Shown piece after piece: positions 27,801 through 36,444 of a DNA stretch of 64,000 bases. A program made the position numbers and the translations under genes. Positions within the stretch are counted from its first letter, which is position 1. Every line of letters begins with the position of its first letter. Origin of the DNA: an uncultured Flavobacteriales bacterium (GTDB taxonomy: Bacteria; Bacteroidota; Bacteroidia; Flavobacteriales_D; Parvicellaceae); assembly GCA_943788115.1 (NCBI GenBank), contig CALSPA010000002.1, forward strand, positions 56,976-120,975, in the 5' to 3' direction. Below the pieces are notes generated by a model. It was not told where the DNA came from. It saw only the letters and a list, made by a program, of their open reading frames with translations, and made no database searches.

Positions 27801-28685
27801 TTATCAACAGAATGGGGAAGATTTGATAACAGTGGCAATTTTGGAATAGGAAAAACTTCTCCTCAAAATATTTTACATTTATCAGGCAACTATACTGCTA
27901 GCGGCATGGTAGGAACTTTTATTGATATACAAAACACTTTTGGTTCCTCATCATCTGCTGCTAAAGTGGGAATAAGATTTAAAACAAGTAACCAAACAGA
28001 TGGATCTCACACTAAAGGAGGTATAATTTATTCAAGAACATCATCTAATGCTAGAGGAGATATACATTTTTTAAATAATAGTAATGATGACTTAAGTGAA
28101 ATTGAAATTTCAAATGACTCCAAAATGGTAATAAAAAACAGTGGTGATGTAGGAATTGGAACAACTACTCCATCTTCAAAATTGGACGTTAATGGCGATG
28201 TAACTGCATCCAATTACAAATATTCTTCTGCAAAAACAAGATATTTAACCATTGGAGAAACTGATTTCAGGTTGGCGCAAACATCTAGCGCTCACATTTA
28301 TAGTAGCTTTAGTACTGGTGGAGTTGGGATCATTGAATCTTCTAATGGAGTAAACGCATTAGTTACTCCAGTTTATCTACCACAAGGTGCTACAGTTAGT
28401 TCTGTTGATGTGTATTATGTTGATAATTCTTTTTCAAATATGACTTTTACATTTGGAAGTAGAAGTCTTACAGGAACTGCTTCCACAATTTCAACATTTG
28501 CTACTAATAGTATTTCTTCTATAGTTAATTCAACGTCAATGAGTGGAGTAAGTGGAACACAAATTGACAACGAGTATAATAGTTATTATTTGCGTATTTA
28601 TTCAAATGGATGGCCAAGTGGAACATCAAAAACAATGGATATTAAAACAGTGAAAATTACTTATACAGTTTCTGAAACTGATTAA
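24870..28685 (+). CDS. Large repeat-containing secreted adhesin/tail-fibre-like protein
   Basis: 1271 residues from ATG 24870 (signal peptide LLFFLLTVSFIQFSAQ); the track's longer ORF from 24813 adds a non-signal-like hydrophobic leader. Residues about 25-150 are a domain shared with the gene at 29265 (INYQAVA, TNDYGLFSLTIGMG, LGTQQLVTVPYAF). Residues about 155-520 are tandem repeats around DNQNLT..LSGT.L.I and LQDGVDDADNN, two of them almost identical in DNA. The rest is a chain of modules each opening with a phrase like VGIGTTTPSSKL, as in beta-helical fibres. No T9SS sorting domain or S74 chaperone is visible at the C-terminus (IKTVKITYTVSETD), so surface export is puzzling. Probably an extracellular fibre or adhesin. 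Confidence 0.75.
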   Translation: MTHKLSFKAFRNLLFFLLTVSFIQFSAQNNVPNKINYQAVAHSLNGETFSNESIDVKIALYSGPASGQLIWEETHNLTTNDYGLFSLTIGMGSSTNNGSATNANDINWKASTHFLNVQVDVGQGYEDLGTQQLVTVPYAFHSRTADNVINDQINDADADSTNELNTTVVLNGTDLEITDAGGTITTDLSTLGSSDDQNLLPPSLNGTNLTLEIENGNPTSIDLSSLQDGVDDADNNTTNELQTLSLSGNSLILSITGDTVIIPSSTYNAGTGIDITGGTISNIGDADSDTTNELITNAALGPANNFLIINEGGTLHNIDVSDLNNSGTDNQNLTGATLTGTSLQIDIESGNSAIVDLSSLQDGVDDADNNPANEFNTGANLNGTNLEITDGGGTQTADLSSLTGTDNQNLTSANLSGTNLTIAIQNGNSTTVDLGPLQDGVDDADNNPANEFNTGATLNGTNLEITDGGGTQTADLSSLTGTDNQNLTGATLSGNTLTIDIDNGNSTTATFTDWDSDANDDITTSTTAGGDLSGTYPNPTVSKIHGTSVSSTAPTPDQFLVYDALTNTLVYKDQLNDSDWEVGSGIIYNENEDVGIGTTNPTYKLHVVDNSTPAIKNVALFETSQNYSTITTNTTNTGEGGGVFMSRYQGKNIAYVGGNYRPTDGDTTSFFGVGTPNNGSGSPELGMKINGNSKSIKLGTDEIKIGLESNPTNNSSEIVIGANNIYFHGNEDGAGNINQTDIFIDGDLQYSNGNQQNGYILQSDANGNADWVDPSTINPVINDWTLNGTHMYNANTGNIGIGTTSPNSKLNIVTSAGSPLLLLEGSGLVGGGLHFTYKNTNEGYEIRGDDQGGINLEASGNHKISFETNNDERMRITGNGNVGIGTDAPQSKLHIDEISSDAVTITTDWGLTMQHYNSGYASANVTRPYLHKAWDASNGDYLYLGSSGDNSNSEQSAFLLTRLNGIQFGKGNNSGNGLSTEWGRFDNSGNFGIGKTSPQNILHLSGNYTASGMVGTFIDIQNTFGSSSSAAKVGIRFKTSNQTDGSHTKGGIIYSRTSSNARGDIHFLNNSNDDLSEIEISNDSKMVIKNSGDVGIGTTTPSSKLDVNGDVTASNYKYSSAKTRYLTIGETDFRLAQTSSAHIYSSFSTGGVGIIESSNGVNALVTPVYLPQGATVSSVDVYYVDNSFSNMTFTFGSRSLTGTASTISTFATNSISSIVNSTSMSGVSGTQIDNEYNSYYLRIYSNGWPSGTSKTMDIKTVKITYTVSETD
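25950..26333 (+). repeat. Near-perfect direct repeat, 153 bp, inside the adhesin gene
   Basis: 25950-26102 and 26181-26333 are identical apart from one base (GCTAATCTT versus GCTACTCTT). The offset is 231 bp, exactly 77 codons, so the repeat is in frame and copy number can change by recombination or slippage without breaking the gene. More diverged copies of the same unit lie upstream (around 25546 and 25860). Confidence 0.9.
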
Positions 28686-28715
28686 TCTTAATTCTTATAA
28701 ATAATAACTTTAAAT

Positions 28716-29231
28716 ATGTCATTCATAAAATACACACTCTTAATTTTACTTTCATTTTGGATGGTATCTAGTTATGCTCAAAACATTGTGCTGTCTAGAC
28801 AGGTTATTGGCTCTTATGGTTCTTCTCACCAGACAAGCTCTTTTATTGTTATGGATAATGTTGGAGAAGTTGCAGTAAAAACAGAATCATCAACCTCTAT
28901 TATTCTATCTCAAGGTTTTGAACAAAGTAATTACTCAATTAGCCCAGTTACAATAGAATTAACACCGCCTAATGCTTTTAGTCCAGATGGTGACGGTACA
29001 AACGACACCTGGATATTACCAATTAATGAGTTATACGCTGAAAACAAAGTAGTTGTTTTTAATAGATGGGGAGAAATTATTAGAGAATTTTCTAATTACA
29101 ATAACTTTGACATTGTATGGAATGGAACCAATAAGAACAATGTACAAGTTAGTGAAGGAACTTACTTTTATGTTATTGAAGTAAGCTCACAAAATATTTC
29201 AACAAGCGGATGGGTTCAGATTGTAAGATAA
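28716..29231 (+). CDS. T9SS type B sorting-domain protein (gliding motility-associated C-terminus)
   Basis: 171 residues: signal peptide to SSYAQ, about 60 residues of the pattern VLSRQVIGSYGSSHQTSSF..VGEVAV..ILSQGFEQ, which is common in front of type B domains, then the CHU_C/gliding-motility C-terminal domain: PPNAFSPDGDGTNDTW, VVVFNRWGEIIREF, WNGTNKNNVQVSEGTYFYVIEV. It is nearly all sorting domain. Located between the two adhesin-like genes, it could be secreted by T9SS and tie the neighbouring fibres to the cell surface, although this is inference. Confidence 0.9.
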   Translation: MSFIKYTLLILLSFWMVSSYAQNIVLSRQVIGSYGSSHQTSSFIVMDNVGEVAVKTESSTSIILSQGFEQSNYSISPVTIELTPPNAFSPDGDGTNDTWILPINELYAENKVVVFNRWGEIIREFSNYNNFDIVWNGTNKNNVQVSEGTYFYVIEVSSQNISTSGWVQIVR

Positions 29232-29264
29232 TTCTTAACTTCATTTTAATTAAAACTACCTATA

Positions 29265-31085
29265 ATGAACTTTTTTAAATTCCTAACTCTCTTTCTTTTT
29301 ATTGCTGGACTAAATCAAATAAATGCTCAATCATACCCTAAGCTTGTAAATTATCAAGCTATTGCTTCGGATTTAAATGGAGATCCTTTAGTGCAACAAG
29401 ATATTGAAGTACAAATAAGTATTATCGAGACTTCACCCAATGGTACAATATCATTTCAAGAAGGTCATCAAACAACAACAAATAATAGTGGCTTATTTAC
29501 TTTATTAATAGGGTCTGGTGACCCAACTGCAAATGGAACATCTAACGTTTTTGGAGGTATCGGTTGGGAAACGGGGGTTTATTATCTGAATGTTAAAATA
29601 AATATAAATGATGGTAATGGGTTTCAAGATTTAGGCACACAACAATTAGTAGCTGTCCCCTACGCTTTTCAAGCTAAGAAAGCTGAAACTGTTATGTATC
29701 CAACACTTTCTACTTTAGCAGATTTAAACAACGGTACTTTTATTTATTATAATGAAGCTGGCATTAGTAATACTTTTGATGCCAACACTCATTTTGACAC
29801 ACAAAATAGTAACATCTCAATTTCTGGCACTGGTTTATCATCAAGCCCTTACATATTAAGCTTCAATGAAGTTGATGGTAGTACAACCAATGAACTTCAA
29901 GATATTTCTTTAAATGGAACTGACCTTGCTATTTCTTCTGGATCAACAATTGATTTATCCGGATTATCAGGATCTAGTCTATGGAATTCAGGAATAAGTG
30001 GAGCTGGTAATAGCTTTATACATAACTCTACCGATTTAGTAGGAATAGGTATTAACCCTCCTAGCTTTCCTCTTCATGTAAACACATCTTCTTCTGAAAG
30101 ATCAGCTTATTTCTATAACAACACTAATTCTTCAAATGATACTTATGGACTATATTCTGGTGCTTGGGGTTTAGGAAGTGGAGACAATTACGCTGGTGCA
30201 TTTGATGCTGTTGGTAGCAGTGGAACAAATTATGCAATACGTGCATATGCCTCCGGTGGAAGTACTAACTGGGCAGGATATTTTGTTGGAGATGTAAATA
30301 TTAGTGGATCATTAAAAATAGATGATGGATCTAATCCATATAAACTACCAACTTCTGATGGAGCTCCAAATCAGATTATGACTACAGATGGATCTGGCAA
30401 TCTTTCTTGGCAAAATTCAGCTATCGATACTGATTGGAATATTAGTAACAATGATTTATTTAGTGGAGTTACTGGGAATGTTGGAATAGGTACTACAACT
30501 CCAGCTTCCAAATTACATGTAGATGGCGAAATAAGAATGACAGGTGCAACAGGTGGACTTTATTTTCTAGGCCAAGGTGGATCATATGTTTACAAAACGT
30601 ATGTTGATGCAGGTGGAAATTACAAAATTGAGTATAACAATGGCACAGCAAGTTTCCGTTTTGCCGGAAACAATCTATTTTTAGGTGAAGGGTTTGTTGG
30701 TTCAGGTCCACGTTTAACAGTAGGTAATTCTGGAGATGGATCAATTGCAGTTGGAAATTCCTGGACAGTATTTTCAGACAAAAGGTTTAAAATGAACATA
30801 AGCCCAATTAAAAACTCTTTGGACTTAGTGATGTCTTTAAATGGCGTAACTTATGATTGGAAACAGTCTGGAAATAAAGACATTGGTTTCATTGCTCAGG
30901 AAGTTGAGGAAATTCTACCATTTATTGTTCATACTAATGAAAAAACAGATTACAAATCTATGGATTATTCAAGAATCACTCCAATCTTAGTAGAAGCCAT
31001 TCAAGAGCAACAAAAAATGATAGACAACCTTAAGAAAAAAATCAATGAATTAGAAAACAAACAAAAGAAAAATCTAAGTAAATAA
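29265..31085 (+). CDS. Secreted tail-fibre-domain protein with S74 intramolecular chaperone
   Basis: 606 residues. Signal peptide to about residue 21 (INAQ). Residues 22-150 are homologous to the start of the 24870 product (VNYQAIASDLNG, TNNSGLFTLLIGSG, LGTQQLVAVPYAFQ). The middle has fibre-type modules (VGIGINPPSFPLHV, VGIGTTTPASKLHV). The C-terminus is a peptidase S74 chaperone: FSDKRFKMNISPIKNSLDLV, VTYDWKQSGNKDIGFIAQEVEEILP and TPILVEAIQEQQKMIDNL; S74 domains trimerise fibres and cut themselves off at the Ser of SDxR. The final 30 residues form a Lys-rich coiled coil. S74 domains occur in phage tails and in many bacterial surface proteins; no phage genes are nearby. Confidence 0.85.
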   Translation: MNFFKFLTLFLFIAGLNQINAQSYPKLVNYQAIASDLNGDPLVQQDIEVQISIIETSPNGTISFQEGHQTTTNNSGLFTLLIGSGDPTANGTSNVFGGIGWETGVYYLNVKININDGNGFQDLGTQQLVAVPYAFQAKKAETVMYPTLSTLADLNNGTFIYYNEAGISNTFDANTHFDTQNSNISISGTGLSSSPYILSFNEVDGSTTNELQDISLNGTDLAISSGSTIDLSGLSGSSLWNSGISGAGNSFIHNSTDLVGIGINPPSFPLHVNTSSSERSAYFYNNTNSSNDTYGLYSGAWGLGSGDNYAGAFDAVGSSGTNYAIRAYASGGSTNWAGYFVGDVNISGSLKIDDGSNPYKLPTSDGAPNQIMTTDGSGNLSWQNSAIDTDWNISNNDLFSGVTGNVGIGTTTPASKLHVDGEIRMTGATGGLYFLGQGGSYVYKTYVDAGGNYKIEYNNGTASFRFAGNNLFLGEGFVGSGPRLTVGNSGDGSIAVGNSWTVFSDKRFKMNISPIKNSLDLVMSLNGVTYDWKQSGNKDIGFIAQEVEEILPFIVHTNEKTDYKSMDYSRITPILVEAIQEQQKMIDNLKKKINELENKQKKNLSK

Positions 31086-31111
31086 TATTATTTCTTTTAA
31101 CAGGTTTAGTC

Positions 31112-31191
31112 AAATTCCTAACTCTCTTTCTTTTTATCGCTGGACTAAATTCAATTAATGCTCAATCATGTCCTAAGCTTGTAAATAATCA
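31112..31191 (+). pseudogene. Remnant of a third tail-fibre-type gene (signal-peptide region)
   Basis: This 80-bp stretch aligns without gaps to 29277-29356, the start of the S74 gene, at 73 of 80 bases by my count. It reads in frame KFLTLFLFIAGLNSINAQSCPKLVNN versus KFLTLFLFIAGLNQINAQSYPKLVNY. The start codon region is altered (GTC AAA instead of ATGAACTTTTTTAAA) and homology stops at 31191, exactly where the opposite-strand lipoprotein gene ends. It is a leftover of a duplicated paralogue, trimmed on both sides. Confidence 0.85.
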
Positions 31192-31656
31192 TGGTCTAGT
31201 ATCATTCTGGCTTCCTGGCTCCCCCCTACTTATTCGAATTACAGATTTTATTTCCCCAATATTAAAAAAGCTAACAAAGTTACTCTGTGTACTTAATATC
31301 ATTTTTTTTGAATTTACAGGTTCAATTTTGAAAACACCATCAATGTATTGATCAGCTTTAAGAAAAATTTGGTCATGAGCTAATAATTCCCACTCACCAG
31401 TTACGAAATAATTTAGCGTATCATTTGTATAATACTCACCTCTTACTAAACCATTTTCAAGCATATATACTTTGTAAACACCAGAACCATCTACATAATT
31501 TGGAAGTATAGCTCCCATTTGATTAGTAGTTCCTCCATCCACTTCAACGGCATCTAAATACCATTCTCCTTTAATCATGTAGTTATGATGAATTTTATAA
31601 CAAGAAGAAGAAAGAATAAAAACTAAAACAATTAATAAAAAAGATTTGATATTCAT
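31189..31656 (-). CDS. Small lipoprotein of unknown function
   Basis: 155 residues. Lipobox LSSSC (Cys19) after a hydrophobic core, so lipid-anchored. Beta-rich mature part with MIKGEWYLDAVEVDGG and VTGEWELLAHDQIFL, reminiscent of lipocalin-like Bacteroidota lipoproteins, which is a weak guess. The C-terminal tail (SRGEPGSQNDTRP) and the stop codon at 31189-31191 sit on the edge of the tail-fibre remnant, so the present C-terminus may have been created by the rearrangement. Its own -7 box was not found. Confidence 0.65.
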   Translation of the reverse strand: MNIKSFLLIVLVFILSSSCYKIHHNYMIKGEWYLDAVEVDGGTTNQMGAILPNYVDGSGVYKVYMLENGLVRGEYYTNDTLNYFVTGEWELLAHDQIFLKADQYIDGVFKIEPVNSKKMILSTQSNFVSFFNIGEIKSVIRISRGEPGSQNDTRP

Positions 31657-31721
31657 TTATGTTGAATTATGTTCTAATATAATAAATTTACTTTTCTTTA
31701 CATTATAATTAATTTAATAGA

Positions 31722-32957
31722 ATGTTAGATTTCCTTTTAGAATACAAGGAAGTATTTTTATACTTATCTATTCCAATGACTAGTGCGTTTGTTGGTTGGG
31801 CTACAAATGTTTTAGCTATAAAAATGACTTTTTACCCTATAGAATTCAAAGGAATCCCTCCATTCTTAGGTTGGCAAGGAATTATACCTAGTAAGGCTGT
31901 TAAAATGTCTACAACTTCAGTTGATTTATGGACATCTAAACTCGTAAGTGTAAAAGAACTTTTTGAACAAATAGATCCAAAAGCTGTTGCCAAAGAGATG
32001 AGACCCGAGTTTGATAGGATTTCTAAGGAAATTATGGACGAAATCATGGCTATTCAAGCACCAGAAGCCTGGGAGAAAATACCTGATTCTTTAAAGAGAA
32101 TTATCTACATGAGAATATCAAAAGATATGCCTGGAATTGTAACAGAAATAATGACAGATGTTAAAAACAACATTGAAAATATTTTTGACATTAAAGAAAT
32201 GGTAATTAAACGTTTAACCGAAGATAAAGAATTGCTTAATGATATGTTTTTAAAATGTGGTGAAGAAGAGTTTAAGTTTATTGAAAGATCTGGCCTATAT
32301 TTTGGTTTTATTTTTGGATTAATACAAATGATAACTTGGTATTTATTTCCCTATTTCTGGATACTACCTTTATTTGGTTTATTAGTTGGTTACGCTACCA
32401 ACTGGCTTGCATTAAAACTAATTTTTCAGCCCATAAAACCCATAAAGTTTTTAGGCATGAATTTTCAAGGTCTATTTATTAAGCGTCAAAATGAAGTATC
32501 TAAAGAATATGCTTACATGTTGGCTCATGACATTTTCACTTCTGACAGAATTTTTGCTGCAATTATTAATGGACCAACTAAAGATAAATTCGTTAATCTA
32601 GTTGCAACACATGCGAACAAAGCAATCGATGATGCTGTTGGTGTTTCTGAGCCTGTTATTAAATTAGTGACAGGTAAAAGAAAATATGAAAAAATGAAAC
32701 ACATTGTTATTGATAAAACAGTACAAGAAATACCAAAATCTGTACATCCTGTATTTCCCTATGCTGAAGAAGCAATGGACCTTGAAACAACTTTTAGAAC
32801 AAGAATGCAATCTTTATCATCTTCTGATTTTGTAAACTTTTTAAGACCTGTTTTTCAAGAAGATGAGCTTAAATTAATTCTAGTTGGAGCCGTTCTTGGA
32901 ATGTTGGCCGGAATTGGTCAGCTTGTCTTTGTTTTTGGAGGTATTGGAGGTATTTGA
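31722..32957 (+). CDS. DUF445 family membrane protein
   Basis: 411 residues. The DUF445 pattern is duplicated around two membrane regions: IPMTSAFVGWATNVLAIKMTFYPIEFKGIPPFLGWQGIIPSKAVKM at the N-terminus and FGLLVGYATNWLALKLIFQPIKPIKFLGMNFQGLFIKRQNEV in the middle. A C-terminal helix is VGAVLGMLAGIGQLVFVFGG. The P-F-x-x-W/x-GxIP/x-K motif after each helix pair is the family signature. Inner-membrane protein; function unknown across the family. Confidence 0.9.
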   Translation: MLDFLLEYKEVFLYLSIPMTSAFVGWATNVLAIKMTFYPIEFKGIPPFLGWQGIIPSKAVKMSTTSVDLWTSKLVSVKELFEQIDPKAVAKEMRPEFDRISKEIMDEIMAIQAPEAWEKIPDSLKRIIYMRISKDMPGIVTEIMTDVKNNIENIFDIKEMVIKRLTEDKELLNDMFLKCGEEEFKFIERSGLYFGFIFGLIQMITWYLFPYFWILPLFGLLVGYATNWLALKLIFQPIKPIKFLGMNFQGLFIKRQNEVSKEYAYMLAHDIFTSDRIFAAIINGPTKDKFVNLVATHANKAIDDAVGVSEPVIKLVTGKRKYEKMKHIVIDKTVQEIPKSVHPVFPYAEEAMDLETTFRTRMQSLSSSDFVNFLRPVFQEDELKLILVGAVLGMLAGIGQLVFVFGGIGGI

Positions 32958-33090
32958 TTTTTTCTTTCACATTTCTTTCTTAAATAAATAGTTAATCAAA
33001 CTATTATTAAAATTTTCATTCAAATTGTTGATAAATCTATTCACGTTACCATTCTATTCTTTATTTAACTATTTAATTTCGCCATTGATT

Positions 33091-34231
33091 ATGAAAAATA
33101 TTTTACTAGTTCTATTTGTTGCTTTTCAATTTTTAAGCTGTAGCCATTCAGCTTCAAACAATGCAAATATTGAAGTTAAAACAATCGATAGCACTAAATA
33201 TTTTGACAGTTTGAATTCACCAATTAAAAATAAAATAGATTCATTTTTCAATAGTAAAGCAAATAAACAACTGTTTAACGGAAACATACTTTTCGCACAA
33301 GATAATAGAGTTGTAATTTCAAAAAGCTATGGTTATTTAAATCCTAAAAAGAAAGATAGTTTAACTCTAGAGAATACGTTTCAAATGGCATCAGCATCTA
33401 AACCATTTACAGCTATAGCTATTCTTCAGCTTTGTGAAAAAGGATTACTTAATTTAGAAGATACAATTCAAAAATTCATTCCTAATTTCCCATATAAAGG
33501 GAATAGATGTTCATCAATTACTTTGTCACAGATCTGGATTAAGTCAATACACACATTTTTGTGATTCGCCTGACTCAATATGGCCAGACAAGAATAAAAC
33601 CATTAATAATGACAATGTCATTGAAATAATAAATTCTATAAAGCCCTTAATTAATTATCCACCAAATAAAAAACATTACTACTGCAATACAAATTACCTT
33701 CTTTTAGCATCTATTGTTGAAATAGTTTCTGAGCTATCTTTTAAAGACTACTTAAATAAATATATTTTTCTGCCATCTAAGATGAAACACACTCACCTAT
33801 TTACAAGAGATAATTTTAATGAGTTATACCGACCTGTTTCTGGTTATAATGGCAATTATAGAAAAGAAGACAACATTTACTTAAACGGGTGCTATGGAGA
33901 TAAAGGGATTTACTCTAACGTTAAAGATTTATTTAATTTCAATATCGCTTTAAAAAACGGCACCCTTATCTCTAAAAAAACATATGATTTAGCAATTAAA
34001 AACTACAATGACACTTTCAAACAAAAACAAAATTATGGTTATGGCTTTAGATTACTTTACTCTGAAAGAAAAGGGAAAATAGTATTTCATACAGGTTGGT
34101 GGAAAGGTTTTAGAACCTATTTCATTCAAGTAATTGACCACAATCAATCAATAATTGTTTTATCCAATGTGAAAAGAGGCCCTTTTCTAAAAGTAGAACA
34201 ATTAGCAGAATTAATGCCTACAATTCATTAA
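33091..34231 (+). pseudogene. Serine hydrolase (beta-lactamase class C-like) lipoprotein, frameshifted
   Basis: The gene is split into ORFs 33025-33564 and 33782-34231. From ATG 33091 it has a lipobox (FLSC), the SxxK catalytic motif in MASASKPFTAIAILQL, and downstream the second-motif region YYCNTNYLLLASIVE (YxN as YCN) and the C-terminal IVFHTGWWKGFRTYF. Between the halves the frame that carries RSGLSQYTHF follows S-I-T-L-S with only one base left over, where the family normally has QLLTH. That implies a deletion of about 14 bp near 33529. The 1141-nt span is one more than a multiple of three, in agreement. Probably a true pseudogene. It is a predicted periplasmic peptidase/esterase relative. 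Confidence 0.85.
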
Positions 34232-35315
34232 CAGCATTTAGTGCCGGAGCATAATTATTGTCTATTTCTATTGCATGCAAATACAATTCCTTAGCTTTTG
34301 CTTTATCTCCCTTAAACTCATATTGAAGCCCTAAATTATAAATTGCTTGAACATAATTAGGGTTAATATCTATTGCTTTTTCAAAATAATAAATTGCTTG
34401 ATTTAGTGTTGTGTCTTTAGAGAAAACACTCATTGTATCACTATAAAGCCCTATATAAGTGTTCCCAATATTAAAATACGCTTCTTCAAATGTTGAGTCT
34501 ATTTCAGCAACTTTATTAAAAGAGATTCTTGCTTTGCTATACCTTCCAGAAAAATGATAGTATAATCCTTTGTTTCTATGAGCCTCTATACTAGAAGGGA
34601 ATATATCTATGGCAGAATTATAATATTCTATAGCATTGTTGTCATTCTGTTCACTGAACAGCAACCCCAAATTCATGTAAGCATCATAATAATCTGCATC
34701 CATTTCTATTGCTGTTTGGTAAGATGAAATTGCTAAAGATTTATTTCCTAAATAATGATAAATCATACCTTTTGTGAAATATGCATTTGCATTTGTTTTA
34801 TCTAATTTAAGCACATCATTTACTAATTTCATCGAGGGGTCAGTTTCTTTTTTATAAAGTAAAATTTTTGATTTCAATAGAATTGCATTTTTAAAATCCT
34901 TATCTAAAGAAAGGGTATGATTTAAATAAATTTCAGCTTCATCTATTTTAGATACATCCATAACAAACACACCATACTCATATAATATAGCTGCTTTTTC
35001 AAAATTAAACACTGCCGCATCTGGTGCTAATTTTAATGACCGATTTATGTCTTCTAGAGCTAGGGTATACTTTTTTCTTAGTTTGTAATAAATAGATCGC
35101 TTGTAATAAACATTTGGACTTTCGGGTTTAGAAATAATTTCGTCTTCAATAGTTGATAATTTATCATTATTAAAAAAATTAAAATCAATAGTATCTGTAA
35201 TACTTTCAGATTCTAAATCAATTGGTTTCTCAACATCATAATTTTCAATAGTATCGTTGGTATTACAAGAATAAAGCAACAATAAAGCAAAGCAATAAGA
35301 AATATATTTTTTCAT
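34218..35315 (-). CDS. TPR-repeat lipoprotein
   Basis: 365 residues from ATG 35315 (MKKYISYCFALLLLYSC, lipobox YSC); the track's earlier GTG start adds MGFF and would run through a terminator hairpin. The mature protein is a superhelix of about eight TPR units, for example NANAYFTKGMIYHYLGNKSLAISSYQ and VQAIYNLGLQYEFKGDKAKAKELY. TPR proteins are docking scaffolds; the partner is unknown. The 3' end overlaps the end of the broken serine hydrolase by 14 bp on the opposite strand. Confidence 0.88.
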   Translation of the reverse strand: MKKYISYCFALLLLYSCNTNDTIENYDVEKPIDLESESITDTIDFNFFNNDKLSTIEDEIISKPESPNVYYKRSIYYKLRKKYTLALEDINRSLKLAPDAAVFNFEKAAILYEYGVFVMDVSKIDEAEIYLNHTLSLDKDFKNAILLKSKILLYKKETDPSMKLVNDVLKLDKTNANAYFTKGMIYHYLGNKSLAISSYQTAIEMDADYYDAYMNLGLLFSEQNDNNAIEYYNSAIDIFPSSIEAHRNKGLYYHFSGRYSKARISFNKVAEIDSTFEEAYFNIGNTYIGLYSDTMSVFSKDTTLNQAIYYFEKAIDINPNYVQAIYNLGLQYEFKGDKAKAKELYLHAIEIDNNYAPALNAVNEL

Positions 35316-35320
35316 AAAAA

Positions 35321-35343
35321 ATCCCACTAAATTTTAGTGGGAT
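35321..35343 (-). terminator. Intrinsic terminator of recA
   Basis: On the minus strand ATCCCACTAAA and TTTAGTGGGAT form a nearly perfect 10-11 bp stem, followed by six T. It lies 42 bp after the recA stop. The T run touches the ATG of the TPR lipoprotein gene, so termination and initiation of the next gene overlap. Confidence 0.8.
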
Positions 35344-35384
35344 AAATATAATCAATGATTAATACAGATTAATGTAATTCTACA

Positions 35385-36380
35385 TCATTTAGCTAAAGCA
35401 GCAGTAATTTTTGTTTCAAGCTCTTCCATTAACTCAGGATTATCTTTTAAAATTTCTTTTACAGAATCTCTACCTTGACCTAACTTAGTTTCTTCATAAG
35501 AATACCAAGAACCTGATTTCTTTAAAATCTCATATTCTACTCCTAAATCAACAATTTCACCGAGCTTAGAAATACCTTCACCATACATGATTTCAAATTC
35601 TGCTTGTTGAAATGGCGGTGCAACTTTATTCTTAACAATTTTAACCCGAGTTCTATTACCAACAATTTTATCTGCATTTTTAATGGCCCCTATCCTTCTA
35701 ATATCAACCCTTACAGAAGAGTAGAATTTTAGTGCATTTCCACCTGTAGTCGTCTCAGGGTTACCAAACATAACACCAATCTTCTCTCTTAATTGATTGA
35801 TAAAAACACAACATGTATTGGCTTTATTTATAGATCCTGTTAATTTTCTAAGTGCTTTTGACATTAACCTAGCTTGCAAACCCATTTGACTATCTCCCAT
35901 TTCACCTTCAATTTCAGCTTTTGGAGTTAATGCAGCAACAGAGTCAATTACAATTATGTCTAATGCTCCTGATCGGATTAAATTATCAGCAATTTCTAAA
36001 GCTTGTTCTCCATTGTCAGGCTGAGAGATCAATAAATTATCAATATCTACACCTAGATTTTTAGCGTAAAGAGAATCAAATGCATGTTCTGCATCTATAA
36101 TTGCAGCAATACCACCTTTCTTTTGCGCCTCTGCAATAGCATGTATAGCTAATGTTGTTTTACCAGATGCTTCAGGACCATAGATCTCAACAATCCTCCC
36201 CATAGGATAACCGCCAACTCCAAGGGCTCTATTTAAAGCCAATGAACCTCCTGGAATTACATCTAAATCTTGAATTGCATCATCACCTAACCTCATAACG
36301 GCTCCTTTTCCATATGATTTATCTAACCTTTCGATTGTAGCCTGTAATGCTTTTAATTTTTCTTGTTTTACTTCTGCCAT
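35385..36380 (-). CDS. recA: Recombinase RecA
   Basis: 331 residues from ATG 36380 ([28 protein letters not shown]); the ORF track start is nine residues upstream without family support. Walker [25 protein letters not shown], the catalytic-Glu region, loop 1 ([15 protein letters not shown]), the loop 2 region of RecA containing [12 protein letters not shown], and [20 protein letters not shown] are all present. The C-terminus is short and acidic ([16 protein letters not shown]). No recognisable SOS operator was seen upstream. Confidence 0.98.
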   Translation of the reverse strand: MAEVKQEKLKALQATIERLDKSYGKGAVMRLGDDAIQDLDVIPGGSLALNRALGVGGYPMGRIVEIYGPEASGKTTLAIHAIAEAQKKGGIAAIIDAEHAFDSLYAKNLGVDIDNLLISQPDNGEQALEIADNLIRSGALDIIVIDSVAALTPKAEIEGEMGDSQMGLQARLMSKALRKLTGSINKANTCCVFINQLREKIGVMFGNPETTTGGNALKFYSSVRVDIRRIGAIKNADKIVGNRTRVKIVKNKVAPPFQQAEFEIMYGEGISKLGEIVDLGVEYEILKKSGSWYSYEETKLGQGRDSVKEILKDNPELMEELETKITAALAK

Positions 36381-36444
36381 AATATTTTGTTTTTTACAAA
36401 TATGCAATGTTAACTACGTAAACGATTTACGCATTAAATAAAAA

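Noticed and set aside
24870-31085. Tail-fibre and S74 domains as sign of a prophage
   Set aside because: No integrase, terminase, capsid or lysis gene is near; the domains sit in proteins with signal peptides and beside a T9SS protein, as in chromosomal surface proteins.
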